Assembly (NCBI GenBank): GCA_002270565.1
Contig: NQMI01000033.1
Span: 1 to 64,000 of the forward strand
Source of the DNA: Stenocarpella maydis
Lineage: Eukaryota > Ascomycota > Sordariomycetes > Diaporthales > Diaporthaceae
Direction of reading: 5' to 3'
Length of the DNA stretch: 64,000 nt
The number at the start of each line of letters is the position of its first letter. Within the stretch, counting starts at the first letter, position 1. Made by a program: the position numbers and the translations under genes. Under the pieces are notes generated by a model. It did not search any database, was not told where the DNA came from, and worked only from the letters and a program-made list of their open reading frames with translations. This document shows, one piece after another, positions 32,977 through 43,279 of this stretch.

Positions 32977-35592
32977 CTAATTCTGACCTCCTCTGGAACC
33001 ACCCTTAACTTTAACAATTAATTTCTTGACGACCATTATAGCTATTTGCAATTGAATAACGACCCCTTGCTATCTGAAGCGTGCACTATAATATTTTATT
33101 TCCTTGACTTCATCATTATCCCCTGACTCGTTGCCTTTGAGTGTTGCTGCTGGCTCTTCTTTTATAAGTCCTATTGCTGCCCTCTCCCTTGCAATCGCCA
33201 TGATGTCTATAAATGCTTGATTTGGGTTTGGTATAACCCTTCTCTTCTTCCTAAGCTTCTGATGCTCTAAAGCAGCTATGAGGACCTCCTTTTTAGCTTT
33301 AGCTGTGGCTGTATGTACTGCTAACTTATCCAGCCCCTTGCTGAGCTTCTTAAATAAGAGATGTATGGTGGGGGACTTATATGTGTTACTAATGCTATAT
33401 AATACTAATTTGATTGCCCGAATGTGTCTAGAGGAATGTGGTGTTTTTAAATTGATTGTAGCTAGTTCTGAGTTAATTGGGATAACTACTGGGGGTATTG
33501 TTAAACGGAACCGCTCAGCAGGGCGTTGGTACTCCGTGCAAGGAGTTACCCTAGACTTCGTTGTAAGGAGTTACCCTAGACTTCCTAGCAAGGAGTTACC
33601 CTAGACTTGCGAGTCAGGCGATTTTCGCTAAGTACGCCCAGTGCGTGCGTGACGCAAGATGAGTTTGGTGGCCGTGAGTCGATTATTTTGGCCTGCATTT
33701 GCACCTTAATTCAGACCTCTGCATTACCCTTATTTCTTACCCAAAAAGTATATGACTTAGTGCATTGGATAGCCTGATTTCTGAAGTTTGTATGTACTTA
33801 ATTTGGGCATTGCTAGGGCTGTGGTTGGCTAGTTGTTTGGGACCAAAGATGGTGTGTTGGAAGGGCGAATTTTCCGGCATTTGCAAATTTGCACCAGAGC
33901 CGACCGCAGCGTGCCCAGGGGTGAGACGACGTCGGAGGGTATATAAGGAGGGCTTACAGAAGCCCAACTTAATTCAATACAAAGTTGTCCAGACCATTGT
34001 CAATCGTCCCAATTCGCCTCAGAGCACCACACTGCGACCCTGCCGAAACACACGCTGAACTGAATGCTATTCTATAGCACAAATTCATCAGAGGTATAGG
34101 GGCTTTGGTAATTGTATTGTTATTGTTTTTAGCTATTAGTTGCAATCTCTTAACCTTTATTTAGTCTCTGGGCTAAATTCCTGTTGCAGACTAAGCGTTT
34201 CTGATAGTGGTCTTCTTGAGGGCCATTTCGCGTGCTTTTTGATAGGCATGAAGAAAGAATTCCTTGCTGGATTCCTCTNGCGCACCAGCCCTAATTCTGA
34301 CCTCCTCTGGAACCACCCTTAACTTTAACAATTAATTTCTTGACGACCATTATAGCTATTTGCAATTGAATAACGACCCCTTGCTATCTGAAGCGTGCAC
34401 TATAATATTTTATTTCCTTGACTTCATCATTATCCCCTGACTCGTTGCCTTTGAGTGTTGCTGCTGGCTCTTCTTTTATAAGTCCTATTGCTGCCCTCTC
34501 CCTTGCAATCGCCATGATGTCTATAAATGCTTGATTTGGGTTTGGTATAACCCTTCTCTTCTTCCTAAGCTTCTGATGCTCTAAAGCAGCTATGAGGACC
34601 TCCTTTTTAGCTTTAGCTGTGGCTGTATGTACTGCTAACTTATCCAGCCCCTTGCTGAGCTTCTTAAATAAGAGATGTATGGTGGGGGACTTATATGTGT
34701 TACTAATGCTATATAATACTAATTTGATTGCCCGAATGTGTCTAGAGGAATGTGGTGTTTTTAAATTGATTGTAGCTAGTTCTGAGTTAATTGGGATAAC
34801 TACTGGGGGTATTGTTAAACGGAACCGCTCAGCAGGGCGTTGGTACTCCGTGCAAGGAGTTACCCTAGACTTCGTTGTAAGGAGTTACCCTAGACTTCCT
34901 AGCAAGGAGTTACCCTAGACTTGCGAGTCAGGCGATTTTCGCTAAGTACGCCCAGTGCGTGCGTGACGCAAGATGAGTTTGGTGGCCGTGAGTCGATTAT
35001 TTTGGCCTGCATTTGCACCTTAATTCAGACCTCTGCATTACCCTTATTTCTTACCCAAAAAGTATATGACTTAGTGCATTGGATAGCCTGATTTCTGAAG
35101 TTTGTATGTACTTAATTTGGGCATTGCTAGGGCTATGGTTGGCTGGCTGCTTGGAACCAAAGATGGTGTGTTGGAAGGGCGAATTTTCCGGCATTTGCAA
35201 ATTTGCACCAGAGCCGACCGCAGCGTGCCCAGGGGTGAGACGACGTCGGAGGGTATATAAGGAGGGCTTACAGAAGCCCAACTTAATTCAATACAAAGTT
35301 GTCCAGACCATTGTCAATCGTCCCAATTCGCCTCAGAGCACCACACTGCGACCCTGCCGAAACACACGCTGAACTGAATGCTATTCTATAGCACAAATTC
35401 ATCAGAGGTATAGGGGCTTTGGTAATTGTATTGTTATTGTTTTTAGCTATTAGTTGCAATCTCTTAACCTTTATTTAGTCTCTGGGCTAAATTCCTGTTG
35501 CAGACTAAGCGTTTCTGATAGTGGTCTTCTTGAGGGCCATTTCGCGTGCTTTTTGATAGGCATGAAGAAAGAATTCCTTGCTGGATTCCTCT
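32966..35592. repeat. 1314-bp tandem duplication with one N at the joint
   Basis: 32966-34278 and 34280-35592 are near-identical direct copies (both start GCGCACCAGCCCTAATTC and end GGATTCCTCT), joined at the single N (34279). The only differences I found are five transitions clustered in about 30 bp (near 33822-33851 against 35136-35165). Each copy contains the C-terminal part of the transposase, a three-unit 24-bp minirepeat (AAGGAGTTACCCTAGACTT) and a TATATAAGG-bearing segment. Either the transposon is truly duplicated or two different copies were merged during assembly. Confidence 0.93.
33497..34110. other. Probable insertion (solo-LTR-like) inside the transposase C-terminus, copy 1
   Basis: Between the transposase block ending ..ATGI-PRD (about 34190-34210, minus strand) and the C-terminal block (33480 downwards) lies about 600 bp that does not read as transposase. 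It has GTATTGTTA at both edges (about 33494 and 34117), which may be a 9-bp target duplication, three 24-bp minirepeats (about 33536-33608), and TATATAAGG at about 33939 followed by an untranslated-leader-like stretch. A solo LTR or another promoter-bearing insertion is possible. The same segment recurs in copy 2 (about 34811-35424). Ends are uncertain. Confidence 0.4.
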
Positions 35593-36660
35593 ATGCTGTA
35601 GGTTATAGTTAAGAGGGCTAATTGCTGATGATATTTCCGCTTTAAAGAGGAGAATATACTAATGTTAAGAGGCTAAAGGATGTGGGATATATGGGGGGGA
35701 AGAAATATGAGCTAAATCTTTGATTTATAGTAATGCTATATAAAATCTTTAGTAGTGTGTGAGCTGTGGCTATTAAGAAGCAGAACCCTCCATTGTTTAG
35801 GATCCATGGGCTGGGTATTTGGCTTGAATAGCTCCTTTAGCTATTGTAATCCAATAGAATTATTAGTCCAGCTGTTCTCTGATATGTTAAATTGCTAGCC
35901 TTTAAATAACTGAAGGTCTGAATTATCTGTGGGGAACTATTGTTGTTGTATGGATTTGCTATGGAAGATAATGAGTAGAGGAATTGCCTGGCCCGCCCTA
36001 TTGATATACTCAATTCCTGTGCACCATATGCAAGAGACGGCCGTTTTCTTGACAATTAAGTTGACTGCTAAAGACCCAATAACTAATTAATTATTCCTAT
36101 TGCCTTCCTGAAAGCCCACCTCATCGGTATTATGCTAGAATTTAAGGGGAATATCTTGAAGCTCTGGGAGGTTCAGGCGGTTAAAGAAAATATTAATATT
36201 CTTATGGCTGGCACTATTTATGTGTTTATATTTAATATGTATAGCTTTAAGGGTCTTTATAGATAGATTCCTCTTTAGAAACTTCTGTACCTAATTAATA
36301 CCTATGGGTTGGTGTAGAGTGGTGTTGGGAAGCCTATTGTTGATGATTCTTGTAGTAAGGTGCTGGAGAGTAATGTGTGATGGGGGGTGGTGTAGATGGC
36401 CCTGCGTAAGGGACTATTTGGCTAAAAAAGACTTCTGAATATTGCTTAGCTTCTGAAGAGAGTAATTGAATTTCTCTTGGGATTTTACACTTAGAAGGCG
36501 GTAGTATAGGGCATATTGGGAAATATGGTGGTCTCTGGCTGCTTGCTGTTGAGGGATGCCATCTAATTGATTGTTTATGGTAGTAAGAATTCGATTTTTA
36601 GATGCGAAAGATATATTGAGCGATAGAGAAAGAAAAGATGAATAGAATGGTATGATTTTT
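35480..36660 (-). pseudogene. Fot1/Pogo DDE transposase, inactivated by RIP-type changes
   Basis: Read across its stops, the minus strand shows a Pogo transposase in order: an HTH-type N-terminal part (INNQLDGIPQQQAARDHHIS), the CENPB-like VQKFLKRNLSIKTLKA, NTDEVGFQEGN (first DDE aspartate, about 36099-36135), then LLLNSHSSHTTKDFI (second, about 35752-35790), PLNISIFSSLKRKY (third, about 35638-35680) and EFFLHAYQKAREMALKKTTI. The second and third catalytic Asp are Asn here, and many Trp and Gln codons are stops: all G:C-to-A:T changes. The C-terminal block continues in the duplicated segment (about 34320-34800 and 33000-33490: HQKLRKKRRVIPNPNQAF). In active elements this enzyme cuts and pastes the transposon; this copy cannot. 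Confidence 0.85.
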
Positions 36661-36736
36661 GAGAAGATATTATCTTTATAGAAGTTAGAATATTGAAATT
36701 TAATAGGAGGTGGTTATGAAAAGGGGGCCCCTGATG

Positions 36737-36779
36737 GCCGGTGCGCGAGGGGGTTGGTGCGTGAGTGGGTAAGGGGACT
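36737..36779 (-). repeat. Right terminal inverted repeat of the Fot1-like element
   Basis: Reads GGTGCGCGAGGGGGTTGGTG, then CGTGAGTGGGTAAGGGGACT, and is followed by TA. It mirrors the left terminus. Confidence 0.9.
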
Positions 36780-36781
36780 TA

Positions 36782-37280
36782 GAACTTTTAGTAGGGGTAG
36801 AGGTAGAAATAGAGGTAGCAGTACAGGTGGATGTAACAATAGTAGCAGTGAGGTAGTGATAGTAATAGTGAGGTGGTGGTAGTGGCAACGGTAGTGAGTG
36901 GTTAGGCAGTAGAAGAAGGCATATATCTCAAGGCTAGAGGGGGTTTGCCGTTATTCGCTTGCATTGCTCGCTCCCTCGCGCGGACGCCCTTCGGACCCCC
37001 TGGGTACCTAGGCAGGGTAGGGAGCCGGGGCAGCGCTGGGTTGCATCAGTTTATGGATTTTGGCGTGTTCTGTAGCTTAAGAGCTTGAATTCCTCAAGCC
37101 ATTGCTGATATAATACAGAGTGCTGATTGGCCAATGCTATGACGTCAAAATCTGCTGTTGCAATAAAAGATGGGCCGGGTTGACCCAGCATTAGTAAGAC
37201 TCCCTCTGCAAAAGACGCAAGTCGTACATCTTACACACATTCATACTTCAGCACTCTCCAGGCTTGCTCGTCAAACCAAC
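36782..37280. other. Region between the transposon and bolA gene
   Basis: A repeat-like stretch to about 36920 with GTAG-rich simple sequence, then a GC-rich patch near 36960-37050. CCAATGCTATGACGTCA at about 37131-37147 contains a CCAAT box and a TGACGTCA (CRE/bZIP-type) site about 135-150 bp upstream of the BolA start, and is the most likely promoter. Confidence 0.5.
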
Positions 37281-37793
37281 ATGCTGTGCCAGAGGTGCTA
37301 CACCTTCCTCCGGGGCAGCCGCCTAGCCGGGCTGCTAATGCCCACAATCCGCCAGGCTTCATTAAGCTCCGCCCTGCCTCGACGACTCCGTCACCACTCA
37401 ATGCCGACCGGCCGATGGGCTCCTCGATTCGTTTCCAACTATCGCACTACAACCCCAGCAGCTCCTAGTCCCAGATCATATTCATCCTCAACACCGCCTG
37501 ACGCAAGCGCGACCGCTGCCGAGGTAGCAAGCCCATCGAGTACGTTGGAAAAGCCCGACTTCCTCAACGAAGCTGAGTCCGAAGTCTGGGATCGCCTCGC
37601 CAAAGAGTTCAGCCCGGTAGAGCTGGTGGTACAGGACATATCGGGTGGCTGCGGGTCCATGTACGGGATTGAAATAAGCTCGGAGAAGTTTTGCGGCACG
37701 AATATGCTCAAGCAACAGCGGATGGTCAACGCCGTCTTAGGTGACTTGATGAAGACATGGCATGGAGTCCAACTTAAGACGAGGATCCCATGA
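37281..37793 (+). CDS. Mitochondrial BolA-like protein (BOLA3/Bol3 type)
   Basis: Single exon, 170 residues from the ATG at 37281. The first 100 residues are Arg/Ser-rich without acidic stretches (MLCQRCYTFLRGSRLAGLLM), a mitochondrial presequence. The C-terminal 70 residues are a BolA domain: ELVVQDISGGCGSMYGIEIS, then SEKF, then NMLKQQRMVNAVLGDL and WHGVQLKTRIP. BolA3 works with monothiol glutaredoxin in the matrix to pass 4Fe-4S clusters to client enzymes; the Cys of SGGCGSM is the class-specific cluster ligand. One oddity: the usual FRG after SEK reads FCG here. ATG 37170 would add a longer leader, but 37281 fits the targeting peptide better. Confidence 0.93.
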   Translation: MLCQRCYTFLRGSRLAGLLMPTIRQASLSSALPRRLRHHSMPTGRWAPRFVSNYRTTTPAAPSPRSYSSSTPPDASATAAEVASPSSTLEKPDFLNEAESEVWDRLAKEFSPVELVVQDISGGCGSMYGIEISSEKFCGTNMLKQQRMVNAVLGDLMKTWHGVQLKTRIP

Positions 37794-39718
37794 CGGATTT
37801 GAGCTGGGCAAGAGGGAGGAAGAACACCACGGCCATGATATAGGCTCGATTTTCGTTGCCTTGGCCTGACCAACGGCTGGGTGCGGGGAGCACGACAGAG
37901 ACAGGTGGTTGCTTGAGCGACCCCACTGTCACTACGCTCTTAACGCATACAGGAGGAATGAGTGGCGGCCAGGCTGGTGGATTGTAACAAAATGTCAAAA
38001 CACATGGGAATGCAGGTGTGGCCAGTGTCTTAGGGATTCTGGACAAGGGGCCACGACAACCACCATGGCACCGACCCAGCCCTGCTCACCAACAACCAGC
38101 ACTCAGCGGAGCCCCCACGGCAAATCACCACTCAGAGTGCCTGCGGAAAAGATATGGACGGCCAAGCGACCTCCTTTATTATAGAATTGATATAGATAGG
38201 CTCAGGCCTTTCCCCAGCCTCATGAGGGGGGGGGGGCAGAACTGCCCGAATATGCTATCTTGAATACCCGCTCTCGCTTGCGCTTGAAAGGCGACACCAC
38301 GAAAGTACCCATACGGTGAGATGGGTTTGCTCATCGCTATCGCTCGCCTCGACGTTCATTGCGCTGCTCCTTTCTCTTTAGCCCTGACCAGGCCTGTCTT
38401 TGGGTGATGATTCTGAAGTCTGGGAGTTCTTCCCCTTGCACTTTTCGCATTTTCCAGGCAGAAATTTCCCTGTTAGTTTTTCTTCCTTTCTTGGCGGTAG
38501 GATCCAGCACTCTCGTCCTGTGCGCCTGAATTCTTTGCAGGACCACCGATCGAAGTTCGGTACCCCAGGCGTCACTCGGCACTTGATGCCACGAATTAGC
38601 TTTGTATGGACTTTACTTGGGAATAGACGGGAGCTAAACTGATGGGAACCCATCTGTTTGTAGCTACGAAGTCGACCACCCCGCTCTCTAGAAATGGGCC
38701 CACAGCTGGGCGGCTTGGATAGCAGCCCACCCCGGGGAATGGAACATGGAATGGATACTTACACCGCATTCATACTTCTCAAGGACATATTCACACATGG
38801 TTGATTCTGTGGATTCTTGATGAGGATTTTGGTGACTCTCAGAGCTTATATCTCGCCATTAGCTGGCGTGGGAGGAGAAAGCGATGAGTGCCAGGTATGA
38901 GTTCGAGTCCAAGTCCAGGGCTGAGGCTTCGCAAATCAGCATAAAAAGTGCAAGGGGGATTTATGTATTGAATGCAAGGTATTCTAAACCATTGTCTCTT
39001 ACTGTAACAGAGTCTAGTCTGGTTCGAATGCCCATTGTCCTCCTCAGATGTCTCATCGATACCAGCGAGTCACTCCACTGGGTAGTAGAGATCAAACTCT
39101 GGGAAATCATGAATATCCACACCCAATGAACAACATTGAATTACATTCTAGAGTTCTGTTTGGTGGTGAATCCAAATATTGTCCTGGAACTGTGCTCACC
39201 AAGCAAGCCAAATGTATGGTGTATGAAGGGGTCTCTTAGACTCCCACATAACCAGCCAGCGCATTTTGATGAATGAGGTTATATCTGGTGAAATTCTAGG
39301 TGACGTGTCGTCACACGTACATTCCAACATGCGTAGGATTGATTGCCCTTGAGGCAGTTTCTAGGAGACACGATGAGCGACATCGCTCTTCGGGCGTCTT
39401 GAAGCTAAAATGCCGTCACGGGTTGGGTTTTGAAGTAAACCTGGGGGTTATAAAGCCGGAGGGTGAACCGCTCCCAGTCAGAAGTCATACAAAAACTTGA
39501 AGGATCCCCATTATTAAAGTGCCACCCCTGCCACTTACATGGTCCATGGCCATACCTACCCAGGTACTACCTAAGTACCTGGGTACCTAGGTAGGTAGGC
39601 AGGTAGGTAGGTGCCTGTAAGCTGCTGTAAGTCGGCCGATCGTAGTGGGGGTATCTGACCACCTGGACAACAAGGGTAGCTCCAGCTTCACCCTCCTCTC
39701 TTTTCTTCTACAACCAAC
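37794..39718. other. Intergenic region, no gene seen
   Basis: About 1.9 kb without a convincing gene. It contains a G10 run near 38226 and an AGGT-type simple repeat (39552-39612). The last 60 bp are a pyrimidine-rich and CA-rich leader for the deaminase-like gene. Confidence 0.45.
39552..39612. repeat. Imperfect (AGGT)n / ACCT simple repeat
   Basis: Alternating TACCTACCCAGGTA, CTACCTAAGTACCTGGGTAC and CTAGGTAGGTAGGCAGGTAG blocks, including several self-complementary segments. It lies about 110 bp upstream of the upstream ORF of the deaminase-like gene. Confidence 0.85.
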
Positions 39719-39907
39719 ATGAAAAGGCTCCTTGCGCACAACAAAACCGAAGCACAAGCAACAGTAAACAGCTTTGAAAACTCCACCGTAAAAGGCACCC
39801 AAATGCAAAATCCCAAAATCTGCAATCACACCATCGCGCAAGCAACAGCACCCCCGCCGATCCCCGAAGTTGTAATCGCAACCGCAGACTGCAACCCGCA
39901 ACAATGA
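39719..39907 (+). promoter_or_regulatory. Upstream ORF overlapping the deaminase start by ATGA
   Basis: A 62-codon ORF in the CA-rich leader starts in a good context (ACCAACATGA) and ends at a TGA (39905-39907) that overlaps the main ATG (39904-39906). Such an arrangement could couple translation by reinitiation. Its sequence has no recognisable domain, and the CA-rich composition alone could keep the frame open. Confidence 0.35.
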
Positions 39908-41373
39908 AGACCGATCAGTATCTGAATTTTTGTCTTGACCAGGCCGCCATGTCTACTCTTCACTATCGCCATGGATGCGTCGTGGTCAAGGGAGGCAAGG
40001 TCATCGGCCAGGGCTTCAACCATTGTCGCCCGGGATACGACGGCGGCAGCGTCCTGAAGACCGGTGTCTTGCCCAAGACCGCCGCCAATGTCAAGCCTGA
40101 CAAGCCGGACCCCCAGAAGCAGAAGAGCAACTTTAAGGCTGTCGAGCGCGCCATTGGGAACTGTGGAGGCGGTCACCATGCAAACGCGCGACTGACTATG
40201 CACAGCGAGATGATGGCCATCAACTCTGCCCTCTCGTCGCGCAGTACCCTGGCTGCCAGTACCGTGTTTCATATTAAACCGTGCTTCAAATTACTCGGTG
40301 ATTCCAAACGGAAACGAGCATTACAGCGCAACGCAGTCCTCTCGTACGCCAAGAACGTGTGCGTCGATACCTTCGGGCCGCAGGTTCAACAAGGTGCCGG
40401 CCTGGCTGAGGCAGACGAGTCGCGCGTTAGACCCTCCACGTCTCGATGCGACGACCTCGTATCAGACAGCCAAGAAGAATGGCTATCACTATCAGCATAA
40501 CTACGATCATCGCTCGTATCAGTATCAGAAAGAGAAGGGGTACAAGAGCAAGAACAAGTACAAGTACAAGTATAAGTCGGCCACAAGATCGAAAGATACT
40601 CCAGCAGTTCCAGCAGCAGGGTCTACGGTCAATACGGCTCAGAATAGTGAGAACGCCGACAGCACCTCAGGCGACAGTACACGCGAGGAAACCATGCCTC
40701 AGGAATCCCAGGGAATGAACAAGGGCAACTTTGGTCCCCGCAAGGTGAGTTTTCATAGCTACCCATGTTCCCTGTGTCCAGCTTTGCTGACTCTTGACAG
40801 GCACGGAACCAGCACCTTCTGGTGCCCAAGGGCCGCGTGGTCGGGACCTCGCCAAGCGTCAAGAACCGAATGAGACATCTCAAGCTTGTCGGTGCCGATG
40901 TCTATGTTGCGCGCCTCGCGAACGACAGCCGAGCGTCGGAAAGCAGGAAGCAACGCCATGGTTATGACGAACCAAGCGATGGGATTGCTGAGACGGCGGA
41001 CCCGGAGACCTGCACCACGAGCTCCGCGGCGTCTGCTTCGATAGGGTCTCTGCATGACGAGCTAATCACCAAGACATCCAAGTCAAAGCCTTTGACCTCA
41101 GCTTCGGAGGACGTCAAGCGGCCGCCCGCTCCCGCTGAGTCACGTCCATGTTACCGCTGTGTTGCCTACATGCACTCAGTTGGTATAAAGCGCGTGTTTT
41201 GGACCACCAACAATAGCAAATGGGAGGGTGCCAAAATACGGGATCTTATAGATCAGCTCGACGGCGTCATGCATAGTAATACGGGTACAAGCCTCGGACA
41301 GCCTACAATCGGTCTATTCGTCACCAAGCATGAGGTTTTATTGCTACGCAGGCTGATGGGTGGCGAGTGGTGA
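39904..41373 (+). CDS. CDA-fold (cytidine/dCMP deaminase-like) protein with large insertion
   Basis: The N-terminal part has the deaminase strand pair LHYRHGCVVVKGGKVIGQGF and the zinc motif MHSEMMAINSAL (His100, Glu102). The PCxxC half of the zinc site (RPCYRCVAYMHSVGIKRVFW) appears only near the C-terminus, separated by roughly 275 residues instead of the usual 25-30. The insertion holds a Lys/Tyr repeat (YKYKYK), Ser/Thr-rich linkers and the conserved-looking LLVPKGRVVGTSPSVKNRM. The second intron (40745-40800, GTGAGT...TTGACAG) is clear. A first intron is needed to change frame and best fits 40384 to 40465 or 40495, but its donor GTTCAA is weak, so a frameshift there is possible. Length is about 430-445 residues. 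The substrate (nucleotide, base or RNA) is unknown. Confidence 0.75.
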
Positions 41374-43279
41374 ATACATCGAAGTGATATTTCAGTCGAA
41401 CGGTAAAGTGCGTCGTATTGTCCCAGTTATCAATTGAGTTCCATCTTCTGAACCAAGACGCCATTCGCTCGACAAAGTCCATATTGAACCCCATTTCCAG
41501 AAGCAAGCTCGTCTGCACTATCGTTATGCCGGCCAGTGCTCGTGCATCAGAGCTATAGGTCTTGTGCTTGTGCAACCAATCCAGGTTGCACCTGTACAAA
41601 GATCCACCTAGGTCGGTGAGATAAATGTGACCTGCCTCCGGGTCGACCTTCAGCTCGATTGCCTCATTCAAGTGTCTCACAAGCACCTCGTACCACTTGG
41701 CACTGCCGCTCTTAGCTATCAGACCCGATGCAGAATCTAGGTTAGCCCGATTCACAGAGTTACTCGCCTCGATCTGTCCAGTATAACAGATCGTCGCTGT
41801 CGTCAACCTCAAGGTCAATCGGCTCGGGAAGGTTCTCGAGGAGGAGCTGGACGTCTGGCCTGCTCTCAGGCTTGTCTCCAGCAGGTGTATCGATGTTCGC
41901 GCAGAAGATACGGCCCTTTCCAGATTTCGAGCCCGCCTTCCGAGTCCAGTAGAACTTGCCATGCTTCCGCGAGACGGTGATGCCGACACACCACCTCGCA
42001 TGGTCCTCAAAGCCCTCCAACTCCCAGTATCCGGTCTTAATGATGGTCTCGAGCTCGCCGCCGTCGTAGTTGCAGCGGAAGACCCGTATTCCCTCGCGGT
42101 CGCAGAAGTACAGCTTCTCGGACTCCGGCTCGACGACGAGCTGCTTAGGAGTGTTGACCACGCCCTTGGGCACAATGCACTTGGCGTCCGAACCGTCATA
42201 GAGGTTCGCGGAGAGTACCTCGCCGTCGGGGCATCCCGGCGAGCCCATGCACGTCCAGAACATGCGCCCGGAGGACTCGTCGACGTCGATGCCGTCTGGG
42301 TAGGCTTGAATCTTGGCGAGAACCTTCTGGTTCTTACCGTCGCCTGATATCTCCAGCACAAAGCCCGGCGCTGGAGACAACTTGGTGGGCGCCAGTCCGA
42401 GATCGAGAACCAAGACCCGGGGGGGGGGTACAGCCCTCCCTTCTGGCACTTCGCGCCTAGCTTCCCTCTGTCGATTTAATCTCTCTGGACGAAATCGACC
42501 GTCTTGTCCGAAGGCAGGCCCCGCTCCGCGACATAGTGTGACTCGATAAAGGCGACCGTGTCCAGCCCGACGTCGTCCATCAGCCTCCAAGGCCCCGCTG
42601 TGGTATTGAACATGGTTCTGAAACATCTCATCAATCTCCTGCGGCGGCGATACCTCGTCGGCCAGTATCTCGAGGATCTCGCGCTTTACAGCCGCCCAGA
42701 GCCGGTTGACTATGAAGCCCGTCGACTCTTTGCGGGCTACGTAGGGCGTTGTCCCTGCCTCCCTTTGCCTCTCGAGGAGGAACTCAATCACAGTGGGGTC
42801 CGTGGAGCCGCACGTCATCAACCCGACGACAGTGGTGGCGAGAGGCATATAATAGTGCGTGTTGAGTACCCGCGCTTTTGTCGCTTCGTCCTCGGTCGTA
42901 TCGAGCATCTCGGAGCTCTTGTACGAGTTCGAGTTGCTCGCCAGGATCGCGTCCCCCGGCGCGTGGGCCTCGAGGTCTGCGGAGGTGTCGATCTTGATTT
43001 GCAGCTTCTCCGGGATGACCTCAATCACGAGCCATGCTCCGCGCACCGCGTCGGAAAGCTCCGCATGTGCGGATATCTCCCCAGAGCCCTTTGGGTTGAT
43101 CTTGGATGCTGGGAAATCGCGGGCATTTGCTCTGACGTACTCCTCGCAGGCTTTCCGCCCGTGACAAGGAGAGAAATTTTAGTCTTGTGCCACCCACCTA
43201 TGCGTCGTCCTAGGGCGCCTCCCCCGAGAATGGCTACTGGTCGACTGTGATAGTCTTGGGGTGTTACCCAGGATGTCAT
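41321..43279 (-). pseudogene. Decayed 3-hydroxyacyl-CoA dehydrogenase / YWTD beta-propeller fusion gene
   Basis: Minus strand. The N-part is a 3-hydroxyacyl-CoA dehydrogenase (lambda-crystallin/gulonate dehydrogenase type): RPVAILGGGALGRRI, AWLVIEVIPEKLQIKID, NTHYYMPLATTVVGLMTCGS, RKESTGFIVNRLWAAVKREI, LMDDVGLDTVAFIE and GKLGAKCQKGGLYPP. It runs directly into an LDL-receptor-type YWTD propeller: VLVLDLGLAPTKLSP, YPDGIDVDESSGRMFWTCMG, EKLYFCDREGIRVFRCNYDG, RWCVGITVSRKHGKFYWTRK and LPEPIDLEVDDSDDLLYWTD. Lesions: about 20-25 residues of the Rossmann fold are missing at the 43198/43150 splice; one extra base near 42614; an in-frame TAA at 42476-42478; a frame change in the C10 run at 42419-42428; and another shift near 41769. 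The 3' end overlaps the deaminase 3' end antisense by about 50 bp. Confidence 0.75.

Larger units (their letters stand above)
32933..36779 (-). mobile_element. Fot1/Pogo (Tc1-mariner) DNA transposon, RIP-damaged, internally duplicated
   Basis: The left end AGTCCCCTTACCCACTCACG (from 32933) is mirrored by the reverse complement of the right end (to 36779). The inverted repeat extends about 43 bp with two or three differences. Both sides are flanked by TA (32931-32932 and 36780-36781), the target duplication of Tc1/mariner elements, and the AGTC start resembles Fot1 of Fusarium. Inside, the minus strand carries a dead Pogo-type DDE transposase. The element is 3847 bp; removing one copy of the 1314-bp tandem duplication (32966-35592) would give about 2.5 kb. 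A further non-transposase insertion seems to interrupt the transposase's C-terminal half. Confidence 0.85.
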
